Shown here: positions 30,431-34,317 of the stretch, piece after piece
Position numbering within the stretch: position 1 is the first letter of the stretch
Layout: each line of letters begins with the position of its first letter
Origin: Curtobacterium flaccumfaciens
GTDB lineage: Bacteria; Actinomycetota; Actinomycetes; Actinomycetales; Microbacteriaceae
Assembly: GCF_004361695.1 (NCBI RefSeq)
Contig: NZ_SNVW01000020.1
Location: forward strand, 1-34,317
Length of the DNA stretch: 34,317 bases
Direction: 5' to 3'
The notes under the pieces: generated by a model
What the model was told of the DNA's origin: nothing
The model's input: only the letters and a program-made list of their open reading frames with translations
The model's database searches: none
Position numbers and translations under genes: made by a program

Positions 30431-30746
30431 CGTTGACTCCGGTTCGAGAGTTGATTGGTTCCGCAGTGTGGGTGAGCACCGTTGGTTCAACGGCGGGTTC
30501 GTGCGGTGTCGGAGGTTGGGTGAGTGCGTCGCGGATGATGCGGCGCGGGTCGTAGCGGCGCGGGTCGAGTTCTGACCAGTCGATGTCGACTCCGGTCTGC
30601 TCTTCGATCTGCGCTTTGGTCGTGTCGGCCCATCCCCGCAGCTGACGCAGGAAGTTGGTGAGCTGTTTGGTGTGGGCGGCCAGCCGAGCCGGTCCGAGAC
30701 ACAACCCGGCGATGACGGCGATGACGAGCAGTTTCTCGACGTCCAC
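30420..30746 (-). CDS. tatB: Sec-independent translocase TatB-like protein
   Basis: This 108-residue protein has one N-terminal membrane helix ending in the TatA/B-type GPARL hinge (LVIAVIAGLCLGPARLAAHT, where actinobacterial TatB has GPERLP). An amphipathic helix (KQLTNFLRQLRGWADTTKAQ) follows, then the actinobacterial TatB segment WSELDPRRYDPRRIIRDAL. TatB with TatC recognises twin-arginine signals. The GTG at 30746 has GGGGAA about 6 nt upstream. The Glu of the usual GPE hinge is Ala here, a notable change. Its stop overlaps the start of the GH32 gene. Confidence 0.85.
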   Translation of the reverse strand: MDVEKLLVIAVIAGLCLGPARLAAHTKQLTNFLRQLRGWADTTKAQIEEQTGVDIDWSELDPRRYDPRRIIRDALTQPPTPHEPAVEPTVLTHTAEPINSRTGVNDDV

Positions 30747-30778
30747 GGTGATTCCCCGTCAGCTCGCCGAAAAGCAGC

Positions 30779-30991
30779 TCACTCGTGCGACGGTACGGTG
30801 CCGTCGTGTGCGACCGGGGCGCTGGCCTGGTCGGAGCTCTTCTTGTTGTCTCCGGCGTGGATCTCACTGCGGAAGATGTTGAGCGACTGCCCGAGCCCCT
30901 TTGCCAGGGCGGGCAGCTTGGTGGCGCCGAAGAGCAGTACGACGATGCCGAGGATGATGAGCAGGTGGATGCCGGTGAGGTTGCCGAGCAT
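30779..30991 (-). CDS. tatA: Twin-arginine translocase subunit TatA
   Basis: This 70-residue protein is typical of TatA: a short helix LLIILGIVVLLFGATKLPAL with the FGxxKLP hinge, an amphipathic helix GLGQSLNIFRSEIHAG and a charged disordered tail. TatA oligomerises to form the passage for folded proteins. AAGGA lies about 7 nt before the ATG at 30991. It sits 35 bp after tatC and 32 bp before tatB, all on one strand. Confidence 0.93.
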   Translation of the reverse strand: MLGNLTGIHLLIILGIVVLLFGATKLPALAKGLGQSLNIFRSEIHAGDNKKSSDQASAPVAHDGTVPSHE

Positions 30992-31026
30992 GATGAGTCC
31001 TTCGTGTGCAGGCGGCGCAGCGGACG

Positions 31027-31848
31027 CTACGTCACGGGGTGGGTGGTTGAGGAAGCGGCCGCGAGGCGGCGGGCGAGACGGCGGTCATGCAGCCAAGTGA
31101 CCGCGCACGCTGCGAGGTAGAGCACGCCCATCGGAATGGCGAGGAGGAACATCGATGCGATGTCCGCCGATGGTGTGACGAGCGCGGTGAAGATGAGGAT
31201 GCAGAGCACGGCGATGCGCCAGGCACCGAGGATCGCTTTCGCGGTGAGGACGCCGACGAAGTTGAGCAGGACGAGGAACACCGGCAGGACGAACGCGATA
31301 CCGACGGCAAGGACGAGCTTCACGGCGAAGTCGTAGTACGCCTTCGCGTCGACGATCGAGGTGTCCTGGTGTGCGACGAAGCTGCCTAGGATCTGCACGA
31401 TGTGCGGCAGGACGTACCAGCCGAACCAGCATCCGCCGAGGAAGAGCGGGATCGCGGAGCCGAGGAACCCGATTGCGTAGAGCCGTTCCTTCCGAACCAG
31501 GGCAGGAACGATGAACGCCCAGACTTGGTACAGCCAGACGGGGCTGGCGATGACGAGCGCGATGGTGATCGTGATTTGAAGGCGCAGGTCGAAGGCGCCG
31601 CTGATGGCAGGGAAGTTCAGTTCCGCGGTGTGACCGCCGCCGGCGTCTGCGAGCTCGGTGACGGGTGCGCGGAGTTGGTCGAGCACGAACGGTGTGAGGA
31701 ACCAGCCGATGACTGCGCAGATTGCGATGGCGAGCACCGCGCGGAAGAGCCGTTTCCGGAGCTCGTTGAGGTGCTGTCCGAGTGACATCGTTCCGGCGTC
31801 GGGGCGCTTCTGCCGCGTCGTCCCGCGCGGAACGGACGGGGCGCTCAT
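31027..31848 (-). CDS. tatC: Sec-independent translocase TatC
   Basis: This 273-residue protein has six membrane segments and the TatC landmarks SLGQHLNELRKRLFRAVLAI near the N-terminus (the conserved HLxELRxR), FIVPALVRKERLYAIGF and LNFVGVLTAKAILGAWRIAV. TatC binds the twin-arginine signal peptide and is the core of the translocase. The start overlaps the sugar-kinase stop as ATGA, so the Tat genes are translationally coupled to carbohydrate-use genes. This is unusual; housekeeping tatC normally sits elsewhere. A main-chromosome copy cannot be checked from this window. Confidence 0.94.
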   Translation of the reverse strand: MSAPSVPRGTTRQKRPDAGTMSLGQHLNELRKRLFRAVLAIAICAVIGWFLTPFVLDQLRAPVTELADAGGGHTAELNFPAISGAFDLRLQITITIALVIASPVWLYQVWAFIVPALVRKERLYAIGFLGSAIPLFLGGCWFGWYVLPHIVQILGSFVAHQDTSIVDAKAYYDFAVKLVLAVGIAFVLPVFLVLLNFVGVLTAKAILGAWRIAVLCILIFTALVTPSADIASMFLLAIPMGVLYLAACAVTWLHDRRLARRLAAASSTTHPVT

Positions 31849-32747
31849 CTGGTGGGTTCTCCAAGCGCTGCGAGCACGTCACTAGCGGTTGGTAGGTCCG
31901 CACCACGACGGCTCACTGTGATCGCCGCGGCGCTGGCGCTGATCTGGCCGAGTCGTGCCAAAGCGCTGGAGTCCAAGGCATCGAGGGTGACGATGGTGTC
32001 CTGAAGTTGCCAGATGAGGGTGGCCATGTAGGTGTCTCCGGCGCCGACCGTGTCGACGACGTCGACGCGTTTGCTGGGCACGGCAACCCGCTCTCGGGTG
32101 GTCGCAAGCGTTGCGCCGGCGGCACCGGTGGTGATGGCGGCCAGCGTCACGCCGAGCTCGAGGAGACGGTCGAGGACGACGTCGACGCTGTCGCCTGGGT
32201 AGAGCCAGGCGGCGTCCTCGTCGGAGAGTTTCAGCACAGTGGCTTCTGCCGCGAGGTGCTCGAACCAGACCCGCTCAGCGGCCGCGTCTCCGAGGAGCGC
32301 GGGCCGGATGTTCGGATCGAACGAGACAATGCCGCCGGCGGCTGCGGTGCGCTGGACGAGCTCTCGCACTTTGCCCGCTCCCGGCTGCAGGAATGCGCCG
32401 ATCGATCCGATGTGCAGCCATCGCGGCGTTTGCGGTAGCTGCGGCAGGTCCCATTCGATGTCGAACTCGTACGTGGGCTGGCCGTCGGGAGTGAGCCGGA
32501 CTGTCGCCGCCGGGGTTCTCGTGGCCCCGAAGACGCCGGGAACCAGCCCGACCTCTGACGCGTCGAGGTGATCTGCGATCTGGTGGCCGCGCACGTCATC
32601 ACCGAGCCATGTGGCGAATTCGACCGGCGCGCCGAGCCGTCCGAGACCGAGGGCGACGTTCGCGGGGCTTCCTCCGGGGATCTCCCGCGTGGCGTCGTCG
32701 TGGACGATGTCGACGAGCGCTTCTCCCGCAACGGTGATTCGATGCAC
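31845..32747 (-). CDS. PfkB family carbohydrate kinase (probable fructokinase)
   Basis: This is a ribokinase-fold kinase of 300 residues. The N-terminal sugar-binding motif is IPGGSPANVALGLGRLG, and the C-terminal DTVGAGDTYMATLIW contains the catalytic base Asp and anion hole. ITTGAAGA precedes it. Given two GH32 genes in the operon, fructose is the likely substrate. GAAGGAG (32754-32760) lies 6 nt before the GTG at 32747, whereas an in-frame ATG at 32753 directly abuts it. The GTG is therefore preferred; using the ATG adds two residues. The stop overlaps the tatC start. Confidence 0.92.
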   Translation of the reverse strand: MHRITVAGEALVDIVHDDATREIPGGSPANVALGLGRLGAPVEFATWLGDDVRGHQIADHLDASEVGLVPGVFGATRTPAATVRLTPDGQPTYEFDIEWDLPQLPQTPRWLHIGSIGAFLQPGAGKVRELVQRTAAAGGIVSFDPNIRPALLGDAAAERVWFEHLAAEATVLKLSDEDAAWLYPGDSVDVVLDRLLELGVTLAAITTGAAGATLATTRERVAVPSKRVDVVDTVGAGDTYMATLIWQLQDTIVTLDALDSSALARLGQISASAAAITVSRRGADLPTASDVLAALGEPTR

Positions 32748-32803
32748 AGTCATCTCCTTCGATGATCGGGACGAGTTGGTGCCGGTGGACCTGTCGGCGC
32801 CGC

Positions 32804-34234
32804 TCAGTCAGATCGCGCGGATCCAGCGGTGACGTCGGCGGCGGGAGCCGCAATGGTCGTGACGGTGGGCTCGAGATCCCACACCAACGCTTGGTTCGGG
32901 GCTTCCACGCTCCACGGCGGTGCTTGCGTCGGGTAGACGCGGGTGGTGATGGAGCGTCCGGCGCTGGTGAACAGTTCGACGATCGATCCGTCAAGCAGTA
33001 CTCGCACTGCAGGTCGGTCCGCAGTCCGGTCGAAGGGAGCACGAATCACCGCGGGGCTCGGGTCAGCGCGGTGGTCTGTGCTGGCATGTGCCCGGTCGAC
33101 GGTGAGCGTGCCCGCGTCGACGTCGATCGTGATGTCGAGGTATTCGGTCTCGGAGAAGCGGAGCCGGATGCAGCCGGTGACGGCGACGGGCAGCACGATT
33201 TCGGCTTGCGCGCCGATGCGAGCACCGTGCGCTGCCTGCGAGCCACCGACACGGAGGTCATTGATCGCAGGGTGCGGTTCGGTGCCGAGTCGACCGTTCG
33301 TGATCCACGCCCGGCGCGGTAGTGAGATCGCGCCGGACCAGCCTGCCTGTTCGGTCCACTGCTCGGTCCGGCCCTCGGTGACCCATCCGAACAGCACCGG
33401 CCCCCAGGAGCTGGTTCGCATCACGGAGGCCGCGTAGAAGTGCTGCCCGTCGTCGACCTTGAACGGCGAAGGAGACCCGGTCAGCGGGATCGCGACGACG
33501 TCACCCGGGCCGTCGGCATGGGACCAGGACGCCACGATCGCAATCTCGGTGCCGTCGACGGTGAGGATCTGCGGGCACTCCCACCCCTCACCGGTGTCAA
33601 TGCCGTTGACCGTGTCGCGTGCCATCGACACCAGATCGCCGACGTACGTCCAGCTGATGCCGTCCGTCGATCGGTAGTGGCGGACGGACGCGGTCTGGTT
33701 CCTGGCCGCCGCTCCGACCGCCATCGACCAGCCGTCGCCTGTCTGCCAGACGAACGGGTCGCGGAACATGGTGATCGCCTCGTCCGGGGACGGGTCTGCG
33801 ACGACCTGCACGGGGGCGCCGTAGGTGGTCCCGCCGTCCGTGGACTCGGCGAGGAGCACCGACTGGAACGGGCTGTGATCCACTTTGCCGGAGTAGTAGG
33901 CGCGGACGACCCCGTCGTGCAGGACCGTGTTGCCGGACCACGCACCACCGGAGTCGGCGCCACCGGGGACGGGGACGATGGCGGGGCGGTGGAGTGTCCA
34001 GTGCACGAGGTCGTCGCTGGTGGCGTGTCCCCACTCGACCGGGATCTCGAGGTCGACCTTGGGCCGTGACTGGAAGTACAGGTGCGCCTGCCCGCCGATG
34101 TCGATGGGGCCGTTCGGGTCGTTGACGTAACCCCGGGGCAGGCGGACGTGGAACTGCGGGAGGTGGTGGTCGGCTGCGGTCACGGCGAGTGCGGCTTCCT
34201 GGAGTGCTGTCGGCAGGGCGTGGAGGTCGGTCAT
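32804..34234 (-). CDS. Cytosolic glycoside hydrolase family 32 (beta-fructofuranosidase)
   Basis: This 476-residue GH32 enzyme has the standard catalytic set: Asp39 in GYVNDPNGP, Asp159 in FRDP and Glu219 in WECP. A C-terminal beta-sandwich follows. It has no signal peptide, so it should work in the cytosol on imported fructo-oligosaccharides or sucrose, releasing fructose for the kinase encoded 56 bp downstream. The start overlaps the permease stop as ATGA, placing it in the same operon as a sugar ABC importer. Confidence 0.95.
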   Translation of the reverse strand: MTDLHALPTALQEAALAVTAADHHLPQFHVRLPRGYVNDPNGPIDIGGQAHLYFQSRPKVDLEIPVEWGHATSDDLVHWTLHRPAIVPVPGGADSGGAWSGNTVLHDGVVRAYYSGKVDHSPFQSVLLAESTDGGTTYGAPVQVVADPSPDEAITMFRDPFVWQTGDGWSMAVGAAARNQTASVRHYRSTDGISWTYVGDLVSMARDTVNGIDTGEGWECPQILTVDGTEIAIVASWSHADGPGDVVAIPLTGSPSPFKVDDGQHFYAASVMRTSSWGPVLFGWVTEGRTEQWTEQAGWSGAISLPRRAWITNGRLGTEPHPAINDLRVGGSQAAHGARIGAQAEIVLPVAVTGCIRLRFSETEYLDITIDVDAGTLTVDRAHASTDHRADPSPAVIRAPFDRTADRPAVRVLLDGSIVELFTSAGRSITTRVYPTQAPPWSVEAPNQALVWDLEPTVTTIAAPAADVTAGSARSD

Positions 34235-34317
34235 CGGGACGATCCCGCCGTGACGCCCTCGATGAAGTACCGCTGGGCGAAGATGAACAGCAGCACACTC
34301 GGGATCATCGTCAGGAC
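34231..34317 (-). CDS. Sugar ABC transporter permease, C-terminal end (partial)
   Basis: Only the last 28 residues are in the window: IPSVLLFIFAQRYFIEGVTA, then GSSR. This is the characteristic end of MalG-type (carbohydrate-uptake-1) permeases. The rest lies beyond 34317. It shows that the GH32-kinase-Tat genes continue an ABC sugar-uptake operon. Confidence 0.85.
   Translation of the reverse strand, partial: VLTMIPSVLLFIFAQRYFIEGVTAGSSR

Overview
The window is high-GC actinobacterial DNA, most likely from a Microbacteriaceae genome (Curtobacterium-like). The evidence is the strong G/C third-position bias, DtxR/IdeR-type iron boxes, a Tat-dependent fructanase locus, and several genes whose start codon lies 6-8 nt after a TANNNT hexamer, as in leaderless actinobacterial transcripts. 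The genus is inferred. The first ~150 bases are G/C homopolymer runs that look like a poor contig end.

Region by region: (1) 0.2-5.4 kb is a complete ferric-siderophore uptake locus: a siderophore-interacting flavoprotein diverges from two FecCD-type permeases, an ATPase and a lipoprotein binding protein, with DtxR-like boxes at 1111-1129 and 4348-4366. (2) 5.4-9.7 kb holds a class A penicillin-binding protein, an alpha/beta hydrolase, a VOC protein and a GNAT acetyltransferase. (3) 9.7-22 kb is an accessory zone of small membrane or unknown proteins, two GNATs (one broken by a 4-bp duplication), a frameshifted gene, two convergent genes fused tail to tail, a TetR-rhomboid pair, an AbiJ_NTD4/HEPN-like phage-defence candidate of visibly lower GC, and a truncated oxidoreductase. 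A family of ~20-24 bp palindromes with the core TAGCCGATCGGCTA is scattered through it. (4) 21.9-27.4 kb holds regulator/effector pairs: MarR with a SnoaL-like protein, TetR with an ABC-2-like membrane protein and an ACMSD-type amidohydrolase, and TetR with a short-chain dehydrogenase under two identical-type operators. (5) 27.4-28.7 kb is a small decay zone: a TetR tail, a broken fluoride channel gene and an intact small serine recombinase between two long perfect hairpins. (6) 28.8-34.3 kb is a minus-strand fructan operon.

The fructan operon is the most striking system. In transcription order it encodes the end of a sugar ABC permease, a cytosolic GH32 beta-fructosidase, a PfkB sugar kinase, TatC, TatA, TatB and a GH32 enzyme with a twin-arginine signal peptide. 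Genes overlap or lie 10-50 bp apart. The reading is that a whole Tat translocase travels with the substrate it exports: the secreted GH32 cuts fructan outside, the ABC system imports the pieces, the cytosolic GH32 releases fructose and the kinase phosphorylates it. The component functions are known families; dedicated use of this Tat set is inference.
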